Below are positions 6,921 to 13,318 of a stretch of 45,072 bases of DNA, in pieces (within the stretch, counting starts at the first letter, position 1; each line of letters starts with the position of its first letter). The position numbers were made by a program, and so were the translations under genes. The notes under the pieces are model-generated. The model was given only the letters and a program-made list of their open reading frames with translations. It was not told where the DNA came from and searched no databases. The stretch is taken from the NCBI GenBank assembly GCA_020630195.1, contig JAHDBV010000023.1, positions 1-45,072 on the forward strand, in the 5' to 3' direction. Source of the stretch: Acidimicrobiales bacterium (GTDB lineage: Bacteria > Actinomycetota > Acidimicrobiia > Acidimicrobiales > SZUA-35).

Positions 6921-7721
6921 GTGGTCGACGACGACACCCCGCTGGCCGACTCCGCGTTCGATCTCCCGACCGACGAGCTGATCGAGCTGCTCGAGACGGG
7001 CGACATGGACGTGGAGGGGCGCATGCCCCACTCGTCGAACGCGACGCTGTTGGTGACGTTGTGGCCCGACGGCGCCGAACGGCCCGAACCGCCAGAGGAT
7101 CACGATCCGGCCAACCACCCGCTGCCGGGGTCGCATCGGGCGATCTACAAGCCGGGTCAGGGCGAGCGGCCACTGTGGGACTACCCGGGTGGGCTCTACA
7201 AGCGTGAGGTGGCGACCTATCGCCTGGCCGACGCACTCGGGTGGGACGTGATCCCGCCGACCGTGCTGGTCAACGGGCCGTTCGGGGAGGGATCGGTCCA
7301 GGCGTTCGTCGACGGCGACTTCGCCGAGCACTACTTCACCCTCCACGAAGCGGGCATCGGCGACGACGATCTCCGGGCGATCTGCACGCTCGACCTGATG
7401 GCCAACAACACCGACCGGAAGTCGGGTCACTGCATCCTCGGGCGTGACGGGCGGATCTACGGGATCGACAACGGCCTGACGTTCCACGCGCAGTGGAAGC
7501 TGCGGACGGTGATGTGGGACTACATCGCCCAGCCGATCCCCGACGAGTTGGTGCACGACGTGGCGAGGTTCGTCGACGGCGGCATCACCGACGGACTGTG
7601 TGCGCTGCTCGACCCGTTCGAGCAGGACGCCCTGATGACCCGGGCGCAGGGCATCGTCGATCGACCGTTCTTCCCCGCTGACGACACCGACGGCCACCGC
7701 TGGCCCTGGCCCCTGGTCTGA
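6921..7721 (+). CDS. SCO1664 family protein (PI3/4-kinase-like fold)
   Basis: A 266-residue protein, third member of the conserved actinobacterial trio. Features of a distant phosphatidylinositol-kinase or HipA-like fold are visible: AIYKPGQGERPLWDYP with a candidate nucleotide-binding Lys, a catalytic-loop-like segment LDLMANNTDRKSGHC, and a metal-binding-like segment IYGIDNGLTFH. The substrate is unknown. GTG at 6921 is 4 bases past the DUF3090 stop and follows a GAGG sequence. It converges with the next minus-strand gene with only 3 bases between stops. Confidence 0.83.
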   Translation: MVDDDTPLADSAFDLPTDELIELLETGDMDVEGRMPHSSNATLLVTLWPDGAERPEPPEDHDPANHPLPGSHRAIYKPGQGERPLWDYPGGLYKREVATYRLADALGWDVIPPTVLVNGPFGEGSVQAFVDGDFAEHYFTLHEAGIGDDDLRAICTLDLMANNTDRKSGHCILGRDGRIYGIDNGLTFHAQWKLRTVMWDYIAQPIPDELVHDVARFVDGGITDGLCALLDPFEQDALMTRAQGIVDRPFFPADDTDGHRWPWPLV

Positions 7722-7724
7722 GGT

Positions 7725-8282
7725 TCATTCCAGCGGCAGATCGATGTCCGCCTTCGCCAGTTCCTGCACGACGAACGACCCGAGGAAGTCATCCACCGGC
7801 TCGACGGGGAACGCCTCGTAGAAGGCGTCGACAATGTCCGAGGCCGATTCGAAGTGGTCGGACACCTCGGGCCAGAGCGACCGCATGTCGATCAGGTCCT
7901 GCGGGCTTCCGCGACGCAGCTTCATCAGGAAGACGTCGCGAAATGGCGCACCGAGCACCTCGAGGTTCTCCGTTCGGAGCAACACATCGCAGTGAGCCAC
8001 GTCGAAGCCGTCGGGAGCGAACGCTCGCGCCCGATCGTTCAACCAGTCGGCACGCAATCCCTGGCGATCGCCGACGAGTTCGACCGCCGCCACGAGGTCG
8101 GGCGCCAGTGGGGACACCGAGTCGACATCGACCGTGGACTGGCGGAGACCGTGCAAGGCCAGCAGCGAACCACCGACGACGACCACCCGATGGTGGACGT
8201 GTTCCCCGAGTTCTTCGCCCACTTCGCGCATCAGGCGTCGGATCTGCTCACCATCGAGCGGCGCCCCGCCAGCGGGTGTCAC
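7725..8282 (-). CDS. Nucleotidyltransferase-fold protein (DUF6036/AbiEii-like), second gene of an XRE module
   Basis: A 185-residue minimal nucleotidyltransferase-like protein. The key motif is VVVGGSLLALHGLRQSTVDVDSV, with the GG-x-Ala and D-x-D pattern of this superfamily, followed by LRADWLNDRARAF and an FLMKLRRG segment that often holds a third functional residue. The GTG start at 8282 overlaps the stop of the XRE gene as GTGA (8279-8282), so the pair is translationally coupled. Such pairs are commonly annotated as toxin-antitoxin or defence-like modules. Which partner is toxic, if any, cannot be told from sequence. Confidence 0.78.
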   Translation of the reverse strand: MTPAGGAPLDGEQIRRLMREVGEELGEHVHHRVVVVGGSLLALHGLRQSTVDVDSVSPLAPDLVAAVELVGDRQGLRADWLNDRARAFAPDGFDVAHCDVLLRTENLEVLGAPFRDVFLMKLRRGSPQDLIDMRSLWPEVSDHFESASDIVDAFYEAFPVEPVDDFLGSFVVQELAKADIDLPLE

Positions 8283-8854
8283 GTCGCACCGATCGGAGCG
8301 CTACGCCAAAGCGCGGATTCAGGAAGGAAGAGGTTGCGTCGAGCGAATCGCGGCAGCGCCTCGTGCTCTGCCAGTGCTCGACGCCGCGGGGTGCCCGGCG
8401 GATACCAACGCTCATCGAGGCCCGGCAGTCCGGTCGCCCAGCGCGGTGCTCGAATCCCGGCGAGATCAGCAAGGCGTTCGGCGATCGCAGCGAGGAGGTT
8501 GTCGAGCAGGGGCGACCCACTCGCAGCCGGTGCTCCGCCGATGAGCGCGCCCGTCAGTTCGGGGTGAAGCGTCGCGTGATCGACGAAGGCTCGCAGGCGG
8601 GTCCAATCGGGCTCACCGTCGGGGCCGAGAGCGTCGAACAGGTCGGTGAGCTCGAGGCGATGGCGATCAGCGACGAGCCGAACCTCCATCCCGAGGGCGT
8701 CGGCGAGCCGCTCGGCCGTGCCGAGCCGGGGTTCGACATGCCCCAGCTCGATGCGTGACAACGTCGGATACGAGACACGGGCCAGCCGAGCGAGGTCCCG
8801 CGTCGACAGGCCGAGCGCATCGCGCCGCTCACGAATCGAGGAACCGAAGGACAT
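8279..8854 (-). CDS. XRE-family helix-turn-helix regulator
   Basis: A 191-residue protein with an N-terminal XRE/Cro helix-turn-helix at residues 5-60 (IRERRDALGLSTRDLARLARVSYP, read in two parts, then RIELGHVEP). The C-terminal 120 residues have no family I recognise and probably contact the nucleotidyltransferase partner. ATG at 8854 is chosen over an in-frame start at 8917 because a perfect inverted repeat with an internal -10 box sits directly upstream (8858-8875), which fits autorepression. The upstream frame would read through that operator. Confidence 0.85.
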   Translation of the reverse strand: MSFGSSIRERRDALGLSTRDLARLARVSYPTLSRIELGHVEPRLGTAERLADALGMEVRLVADRHRLELTDLFDALGPDGEPDWTRLRAFVDHATLHPELTGALIGGAPAASGSPLLDNLLAAIAERLADLAGIRAPRWATGLPGLDERWYPPGTPRRRALAEHEALPRFARRNLFLPESALWRSAPIGAT

Positions 8855-8857
8855 GTC

Positions 8858-8875
8858 GTTAGTGTACTCACTAAC
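8858..8875. promoter_or_regulatory. Operator palindrome overlapping the -10 box of the XRE gene
   Basis: GTTAGTG at 8858-8864 and CACTAAC at 8869-8875 are perfect 7-base arms around TACT. On the minus strand the sequence TACACT (8866-8861) stands 6 bases before the ATG at 8854 and is a good -10 box. Binding of the XRE protein here would block its own leaderless promoter. Confidence 0.75.
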
Positions 8876-8965
8876 ACCCGCAAAGAGGGTCTCGCCCCTC
8901 GATCGCCCACGGCGCACCGCTGGACCAAACCCTGCGGGCCGCAGAACTCCCGCACACAGTCGAGA

Positions 8966-9451
8966 TCAGCATGAGACCGACAGGGTCTCCGCAAGAGACC
9001 GGAGCAGGGCCGCACGTCGCGCGGAGGTGACGGGTGGCTCAATCCAGCGCGCAGCGGCCACAACACAGCCAGCCTGGTAGTCACCCCAGAGCGCCGCCTC
9101 GCTCGATGCTTCTCGGTATCCCGACTCCACCGGGCCGAACGTCGGCAGGCGCTCATCCAAGAACAGCCGGCCGGTCGCGGCGAGCTGCGGGTCAGCGAAC
9201 TGGGCAACCGAGAGCATCGCGACGCCCGGCTCATCGGCGATTTCGATCGTGAACCCGAAGCAAGCCGAAGGCGACACCACAGATGTGAGCCCACGCCCGG
9301 GTCCATGAATGCTGACCACGACAGCACGACCGAACTCGCGGTCAGCCCACGCCTCGGCGACCTCACGCAGGGCCGGCGTGTCGCTGCAACCGACGCGATC
9401 GTCTCTCGGGTTGCTCGTCGGTGGTCGAGACACTTCACACAGCGAACTCAC
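8966..9451 (-). CDS. Hypothetical protein coupled to the RES toxin gene
   Basis: A 161-residue protein of unknown family. Its GTG start at 9451 overlaps the stop of the RES gene (GTGA at 9448-9451), so it is the third gene of that operon. The N-terminal 25 residues are low in structure. The middle looks like an alpha/beta domain (GRAVVVSIHG, CFGFTIEIAD, AMLSVAQF) and the end is helical (RRAALLRSLAETLSVSC). A later start such as the GTG near VGCSDTPAL is possible. A degraded copy of its last 68 bases lies at 11737-11804. There is no signal peptide and no membrane helix. A role with the RES-Xre pair is an inference from coupling. Confidence 0.6.
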   Translation of the reverse strand: MSSLCEVSRPPTSNPRDDRVGCSDTPALREVAEAWADREFGRAVVVSIHGPGRGLTSVVSPSACFGFTIEIADEPGVAMLSVAQFADPQLAATGRLFLDERLPTFGPVESGYREASSEAALWGDYQAGCVVAAARWIEPPVTSARRAALLRSLAETLSVSC

Positions 9452-10143
9452 CCGTCGACGATGCCGCCGAGGTCGACGACGATCTCGACGACGAGCGCCA
9501 GACCGTCAGCGGTGTCGAGTGGTGTGCGGTCGCTCGCCGTCGGTTCCCCGACGAGGCGGTCGCCGAAGACCACGGCCACCTCGGACGACTCACCGGGCAG
9601 GAGCTCACCGAGCACGGTGAGCGGCCGGGCGGGTGCGACCTCGGCGACCCGGCTGTGCCAGACGAGACCCATGCAGTCGGGATGCCGGGCGCGGATCCAT
9701 GACGCCCACGCCCGCGTGCAGGGGTAATGCGCTGCGGAGGCCGAGATCAGCTCGGCCCGGTCGAGTCCGGCCGCCACGAGTCCGGCGTCCCGGAGATCGA
9801 CGAGCCGCAGTGCCGGCAGCTCGACGCGCCGGAGCTGCCGGCCGACGAGCTCCGATTCGGCCACACGCCCCGCCCCGTGCGGGCCGAGCTCGTGGAGGAC
9901 CGTCTCGAGGAGCGCCGTGACCCCGTTGCGGGCGAGGTAGAGCGTGGGCACGACGACACCGTCGTCGTCGAGCGGGGAGAACCGGGCGTCACCTCGCCCG
10001 GCTGAGTTCAGGAGCCGCCGGTGGGTCACCGACCCGACCGAGGTCCACGTCGCGGGCGCCAGCACCACCTCGTCGAAGGTCGACTCATCGGGTGGGTCGG
10101 GGACCGGGCACCGGTCGGGGAAGGGGCAACCGGTGGCGGTCAT
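9448..10143 (-). CDS. RES-domain toxin
   Basis: A 231-residue RES-family protein. The domain runs from THRRLLNSAGRGDARFSPLDDD through TLYLARNGVTALLETVLHEL, matching the Arg, Tyr and Glu pattern of RES toxins, and ends with a Trp-rich segment (RAWASWIRARH, GLVWHSR). Known members degrade NAD+ (glycohydrolase or phosphorylase activity), halting growth. It follows its probable antitoxin gene by 48 bases and overlaps the next gene by 4 bases. The ATG at 10143 gives the usual length. Confidence 0.83.
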   Translation of the reverse strand: MTATGCPFPDRCPVPDPPDESTFDEVVLAPATWTSVGSVTHRRLLNSAGRGDARFSPLDDDGVVVPTLYLARNGVTALLETVLHELGPHGAGRVAESELVGRQLRRVELPALRLVDLRDAGLVAAGLDRAELISASAAHYPCTRAWASWIRARHPDCMGLVWHSRVAEVAPARPLTVLGELLPGESSEVAVVFGDRLVGEPTASDRTPLDTADGLALVVEIVVDLGGIVDG

Positions 10144-10191
10144 GACGACACGATGGCCACGGGCACTGACATCGACGCCGGGCCGGCGACG

Positions 10192-10680
10192 TCAGGCGGC
10201 GAGCGACTCGAGCCGGCGGGCGGCAGCAGCCACGACGAGGCCGGGACGGTCGTCGAGCAGATCGGCGGGCACGGCACCGTCGAGCCAGGTCGACGGCGTG
10301 GCACACCACGCCCACTGCCCCCACCCGACCTCGCCGGCCTCACGGAGCGCTGCGAGCACGGGCGCCCAGGCGGGCCGCAGTTCGAACGCGTCGTCGAGGA
10401 ACACCGCCGGGACCAGCCGGTGACCGTCGGCCATGACGGTCACGAGCTTGCCGGCGACCTCGGCGCGCGAGATCGCTTTGCGGGTGGCGGCGAGCGTCGC
10501 TCCCCGCCCCCGGGCGATGTCGTCGAGGGTGAAGGCCCCCGAGTCGAGCAGCCGCTGGCGGAGGCCACGAAGGCGTTCGGCATTGACGATCGCCGCCTCG
10601 ACGCGGGCATCGGGTCGGTATCGCAGTGTCAGTGCGTCGTGACGGGTCCGAGCGAGCGCGGACGTCGGTCGTCGAGCCAT
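10192..10680 (-). CDS. Xre/MbcA/ParS-type antitoxin of the RES toxin
   Basis: A 162-residue protein. The N-terminal half is helical with a helix-turn-helix-like segment (RRPTSALARTRHDAL and GAFTLDDIARGRGATLAATRKAI). The C-terminal half ends in a toxin-binding domain (TPSTWLDGAVPADLLDDRPGLV followed by AAARRLESL), the pattern of MbcA/ParS-type antitoxins that partner RES toxins. It precedes the RES gene in the usual antitoxin-first order. The ATG at 10680 lies 7 bases after a TAGAGT -10 box that is paired with TGGACA at 18-base spacing. Confidence 0.8.
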   Translation of the reverse strand: MARRPTSALARTRHDALTLRYRPDARVEAAIVNAERLRGLRQRLLDSGAFTLDDIARGRGATLAATRKAISRAEVAGKLVTVMADGHRLVPAVFLDDAFELRPAWAPVLAALREAGEVGWGQWAWCATPSTWLDGAVPADLLDDRPGLVVAAAARRLESLAA

Positions 10681-10687
10681 GCGATCG

Positions 10688-10717
10688 ACTCTACGCTCGA
10701 AGCGTCCATTCTGTCCA
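10688..10717 (-). promoter_or_regulatory. Promoter of the Res-Xre operon
   Basis: Read on the minus strand: TGGACA (10717-10712), 18 bases, TAGAGT (10693-10688), 7 bases, ATG at 10680. This is the most complete -35/-10 pair near a toxin gene here and indicates a leaderless mRNA. Confidence 0.6.
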
Positions 10718-10732
10718 CTGATGGACCATCAG
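10718..10732. promoter_or_regulatory. Palindrome at the Res-Xre promoter, candidate operator
   Basis: CTGATGG at 10718-10724 and CCATCAG at 10726-10732 form a perfect 7-base inverted repeat around one A. It directly abuts the -35 box of the Res-Xre promoter and lies in the divergent gap to VapBC. Binding by the antitoxin is likely (inference). Confidence 0.6.
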
Positions 10733-10770
10733 AGACATACAGGACACCATAGACGGCATCACACGGGTCC

Positions 10771-10792
10771 GTTACCATACGTGTATGGTAAC
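10771..10792. promoter_or_regulatory. VapBC operator-promoter overlapping the start codon
   Basis: GTTACCATAC at 10771-10780 and GTATGGTAAC at 10783-10792 are perfect 10-base arms around GT. The left arm contains TACCAT (10773-10778), a -10 box set exactly 6 bases before the vapB ATG. That ATG (10785-10787) lies inside the right arm. Repressor binding would cover both promoter and initiation codon. Confidence 0.8.
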
Positions 10793-11030
10793 GAAGACGA
10801 CCGTCAACTTCGACGACGAGATGCAAGCCGCCCTCGAGGAGCTCATGGCGATCGACGGGACCAAGACGCTCGCGATCAAGCGATCCCTGCTCGCCGAGGT
10901 CAAGAGACGCCGACGCAGCCAGGCCCTTCTCGACCTGATCGAGTCGTGGGAGGCGGAGGACGGACCGATCGATCAGGCCCATCTGGATTGGGCCGACGCC
11001 GTGCTCGACCGCCAGGGCGTGCCCTCGTGA
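10785..11030 (+). CDS. vapB: VapB-like ribbon-helix-helix antitoxin
   Basis: An 81-residue protein. The N-terminus (VTKTTVNFDDEMQAALEEL) has the beta-strand plus two helices of ribbon-helix-helix antitoxins, followed by a basic run KRRRR at the second helix end. The acidic, Trp-containing C-terminus (LIESWEAEDGPIDQAHLDW) is the usual toxin-masking tail. Its stop overlaps the PIN toxin start as GTGA. The perfect palindrome over its start codon suggests autorepression with the toxin complex. Confidence 0.85.
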   Translation: MVTKTTVNFDDEMQAALEELMAIDGTKTLAIKRSLLAEVKRRRRSQALLDLIESWEAEDGPIDQAHLDWADAVLDRQGVPS

Positions 11031-11380
11031 TCATCGACGCGGGTCCGCTGATCAGCGACGGCCAAGAGACGAACTCCCGTCTCTGGGCGATCGTCAAGCG
11101 CTGCGCTGAACGAGGTGAGGACCTCCACACGACACATCCGGTGTTGGCCCAGGTGTGGCGAGACCCCGCCCGCCAGGCGAACCTCGCTCGAGCTCTCCAG
11201 ACCTTCGACGTCCATGCCCTCGACGACTCCGTGTCGGTCGGGCGCCGGTTGGCGTCGTCGGGGACCGCCGACGTCGTCGACGCCCACCTCGTCGTGACCG
11301 CCGAGCGACTCGGCACCTTCGTGCTCAGCAGCGATCCGGAGGACATGACGGCGCTCGACGCACGCTTCGAGCGCTACTGA
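11027..11380 (+). CDS. vapC: PIN-domain toxin, VapC family
   Basis: A 117-residue PIN-domain ribonuclease, probably cleaving tRNA or rRNA when free of antitoxin. Conserved positions: Asp4 in VIIDAGPL, the LAQVWRDP helix (Gln where many family members carry the second acidic residue), TADVVDAHL and the final SSDPEDM. Gln at that position is, as I recall, frequent in actinobacterial members. GTG at 11027 overlaps the vapB stop. After it, no other coding sequence lies on the plus strand until 18.3 kb. Confidence 0.85.
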   Translation: MIIDAGPLISDGQETNSRLWAIVKRCAERGEDLHTTHPVLAQVWRDPARQANLARALQTFDVHALDDSVSVGRRLASSGTADVVDAHLVVTAERLGTFVLSSDPEDMTALDARFERY

Positions 11381-11460
11381 GGCCATCTCGGTACTTCCCG
11401 AAGCGTCGACGGGCGCAAGCCCTTGACATCGAGAGAGTTCATGAGATCGAGAGACCTGAG
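11381..11460. other. Non-coding gap after vapC
   Basis: Contains a short hairpin GGGC-GCAA-GCCC at 11411-11422, which may end vapBC transcription although no T-run follows. It also holds two copies of ATCGAGAGA at 11428-11436 and 11446-11454. Base composition is less GC-rich than the flanks. I see no gene. Confidence 0.4.
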
Positions 11461-11742
11461 CTACAGCAGCCCTCGCTTCCAGAGAGCGGCGAACCAGGCC
11501 ACGGCGATATCCGCAGCTCCGATGCCCGAGGCGCTCAGCGGTGACCTTGAACCGTGACGAATCGGCTCTCCCACCATCGTCATCTGAAAGCCGTCGTCGA
11601 GCTTCTCCTCGATTCCGAACCGGTCTTCCTTGCGCACTTCCGACAGGTAGACGAACGGAAGACGGTCGTCCAGCGCGACGACAGCGTTGCGGCTCGCCAA
11701 ACCTGAGAGCCGCAGGCGCCCACCGACGTTAGAGAACAGCAC
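11461..11742 (-). CDS. Hypothetical 93-residue protein in the accessory island
   Basis: An open frame of 93 codons from a GTG at 11742. It encodes an amphipathic start (FSNVGGRLRLSG), a central segment FVYLSEVRKEDRFGIEEK and a C-terminal helix (ADIAVAWFAALWKRG). No family recognised. Its GC content is visibly lower than that of the Tad genes beside it, suggesting acquired DNA. It begins inside the broken gene copy at 11737-11804 but in another frame, so it could be a real small gene or the tail of a disrupted one. Confidence 0.4.
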   Translation of the reverse strand: MLFSNVGGRLRLSGLASRNAVVALDDRLPFVYLSEVRKEDRFGIEEKLDDGFQMTMVGEPIRHGSRSPLSASGIGAADIAVAWFAALWKRGLL

Positions 11743-11804
11743 GAGACCGACAAAGTCTCGGCAGGGGACCGGAGCGGGCCCGCACCCTGCACGGAAGTGA
11801 CGGG
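11737..11804 (-). pseudogene. Remnant of a paralogue of the RES-coupled hypothetical gene
   Basis: By hand alignment without gaps, about 55 of 68 bases match 8967-9034, the 3' end of the hypothetical gene at 8966-9451. The translation keeps PVTS, LRS and AETLSVSC, but the stop codon of the intact gene is changed to a Cys codon and similarity ends abruptly on both sides. It is therefore a truncated copy. The adjoining 11805-11880 shows no gene. Confidence 0.7.
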
Positions 11805-11880
11805 ACGTACAGGCCTCGTCGGAGTTCAGCCGACCAAAGAGGTTGCCCCCTCCCCGCTCGAGAGCGGAACCCGCCGGTGA

Positions 11881-12309
11881 TCACGCCGGGGCCCGGGGTG
11901 CCGCTTCGGCCTCCACCGTCATCTCGAATCCACCCGCACCCGACACGAACCGCAGCAGTGTGAACTCGGTCCGACCCGAGAGGCGCACCACCACCTGCTC
12001 GGGTGACGCATCCACCACGTCCACCGACGACAACATCTCTCGATCCTGCTGCACGGCGAGCGATCCGCGGGCCAGCTCGACCGCAAGCGACGGATCGAGT
12101 GCCAGCTCACCGGTCGAGCGGTAGACGTCGACGTCGAGCCCGTTGGCGCCCGCCGCTGCCGCCGAGTCAGCCATTTCGGCCAACGCCCGTCGATCGGACC
12201 ACACCCGCCACAGGTCGACACTCACGCCGGCGATCATCAACATGGCCAGCACGAGGCCGACGCCGAAGATCGTGACCTGACCACGTTCACCGCACCGTCG
12301 AGCGCTCAC
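11881..12309 (-). CDS. TadG/TadE-like pilus assembly protein (third of three)
   Basis: A 142-residue protein with a short basic N-terminus, one transmembrane helix (VTIFGVGLVLAMLMIAGVSVD) and an extracellular part starting with the TadE/TadG-type segment LWRVWSDRRALAEMADSAAAAGA. This is the usual Flp-locus minor pseudopilin with a helicase-neighbour-like C-terminal beta region. GTG at 12309 overlaps the stop of the gene before it. It is the last gene of the Tad operon. Confidence 0.78.
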   Translation of the reverse strand: MSARRCGERGQVTIFGVGLVLAMLMIAGVSVDLWRVWSDRRALAEMADSAAAAGANGLDVDVYRSTGELALDPSLAVELARGSLAVQQDREMLSSVDVVDASPEQVVVRLSGRTEFTLLRFVSGAGGFEMTVEAEAAPRAPA

Positions 12310-12719
12310 GACGGCACCTCGCCGTAGTCCGCCACCCGTTCGGTGTGGCTCCGCTCGATCGTGAACCCACCGATCGCACCGAACACGGGCAGATCGAGCA
12401 CCGGCACCTCGACCGACGCGGACGCCGTCACCTGCTCCCCCGCGCCGAGAGAGCCCGACCACGACACGGCCACAGGCACCTCACCACCGAGGCCGGCGAC
12501 CGCCGCCTCGGCCGCACCCGTGCCCGCCACCGGATCGAGGGCGACGGCCCGGGCGGCTTCCGCAGCCACGTCGCGGGCCAGGGTCTGCCGCTCGACCCAG
12601 GTCGGCACGGTCACGATCAGGAGCCCGAACGGGATCAGGACGAGGCCCACGACGAACGGCACCTCGATCGCCACCATGCCGCACTCGGTTCGACAGCCAG
12701 ATCTCCGCCGCCACCTCAT
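12306..12719 (-). CDS. TadE-like pseudopilin (second of three)
   Basis: A 137-residue protein. After a basic start (RWRRRSGCRTECG) comes MVAIEVPFVVGLVLIP, with the conserved Glu of the TadE prepilin-like cleavage region inside a hydrophobic helix, then a helix rich in Ala (ARDVAAEAARAVAL) and an extracellular beta-rich tail. It probably sits in the pilus or at its base. Its ATG overlaps the previous stop as ATGA, and its own stop overlaps the next start. Confidence 0.78.
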   Translation of the reverse strand: MRWRRRSGCRTECGMVAIEVPFVVGLVLIPFGLLIVTVPTWVERQTLARDVAAEAARAVALDPVAGTGAAEAAVAGLGGEVPVAVSWSGSLGAGEQVTASASVEVPVLDLPVFGAIGGFTIERSHTERVADYGEVPS

Positions 12720-13105
12720 GGCGCCACCCGCTCTCGCACGGCCGAGGCCTCCATCGTGAACACCCAGTCGGGCGAGCCCGGGAGCCAACCCTCGAGCCGG
12801 ACATCGACGGTCACCGACACCTGCTCCTCCCCGACCGCGCACCGCGCCGCACCAACTCCGTCGCCCAACGAGCCGCCGAGGAGTTGACCCCGCACCGACT
12901 CGAATCGACGGATGCATGCACCCGCGTCGGCGTCGATGGGCGCCGAGGCGCGGGCCGCTTCGAGCGCGGCCGAACGCACGACCCCGCGGGCGTACTGCCA
13001 CGTGACGACCTGCACGAAGAACGTGAGGGTCACGAGGAGCGCGCCGATGCCGGCCACCGCCCCGAGCGATGCGGTGCCCCGCTCCGCGAGGCGATGGGCG
13101 GCCAC
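12716..13105 (-). CDS. TadE-like pseudopilin (first of three)
   Basis: A 129-residue protein with a basic start (AAHRLAERG), a transmembrane helix (LGAVAGIGALLVTLTFFVQ), the segment ARGVVRSAALEAARA typical of TadE-like proteins, and a tail with two cysteines. GTG at 13105 lies 4 bases after the pilin stop and is chosen because the longer frame overlaps the pilin gene. The role is minor pilin or assembly factor of the Flp pilus. Confidence 0.72.
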   Translation of the reverse strand: MAAHRLAERGTASLGAVAGIGALLVTLTFFVQVVTWQYARGVVRSAALEAARASAPIDADAGACIRRFESVRGQLLGGSLGDGVGAARCAVGEEQVSVTVDVRLEGWLPGSPDWVFTMEASAVRERVAP

Positions 13106-13109
13106 GCCG

Positions 13110-13295
13110 TCAGATTCCGAGCGAGCTCGAGATGAAGCTGACGAGATTGAGACCCACCGCTTCGAGTGCAGCGAAGACCGCGACGAGCAGTGCGATCGAC
13201 AACGCACTGATGCCCAGCCACTCCACGACACCGGCACCACGTTCCGACGCACGCTCGTCGAGCGCCCGTCGCATCAGGACCATCACCATGTTCAT
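13110..13295 (-). CDS. flp: Flp-type pilin
   Basis: A 61-residue protein, the major candidate pilin of the Tad system. A charged leader (MRRALDERASERGAG) is followed by VVEWLGISALSIALLVAVF, the Flp pattern of a Glu five residues after the processing Gly and then a hydrophobic helix. It has the strongest ribosome site in the operon (GGAGGAGGGAG about 7 bases before the ATG at 13295), as expected for a structural subunit made in excess. A second in-frame ATG lies two codons later. Confidence 0.82.
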   Translation of the reverse strand: MNMVMVLMRRALDERASERGAGVVEWLGISALSIALLVAVFAALEAVGLNLVSFISSSLGI

Positions 13296-13318
13296 TGTCT
13301 TTCTCCCTCCTCCGGCGT

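Noticed and set aside
11027-11380. VapC as inactive because one acidic PIN residue is Gln
   Set aside because: The LAQVWR form is, as I recall, common among actinobacterial PIN toxins, and the other acidic residues are present.
11423-11451. Promoter with TTGACA at 11423-11428
   Set aside because: No acceptable -10 hexamer lies 16-19 bases downstream, and no plus-strand gene follows.
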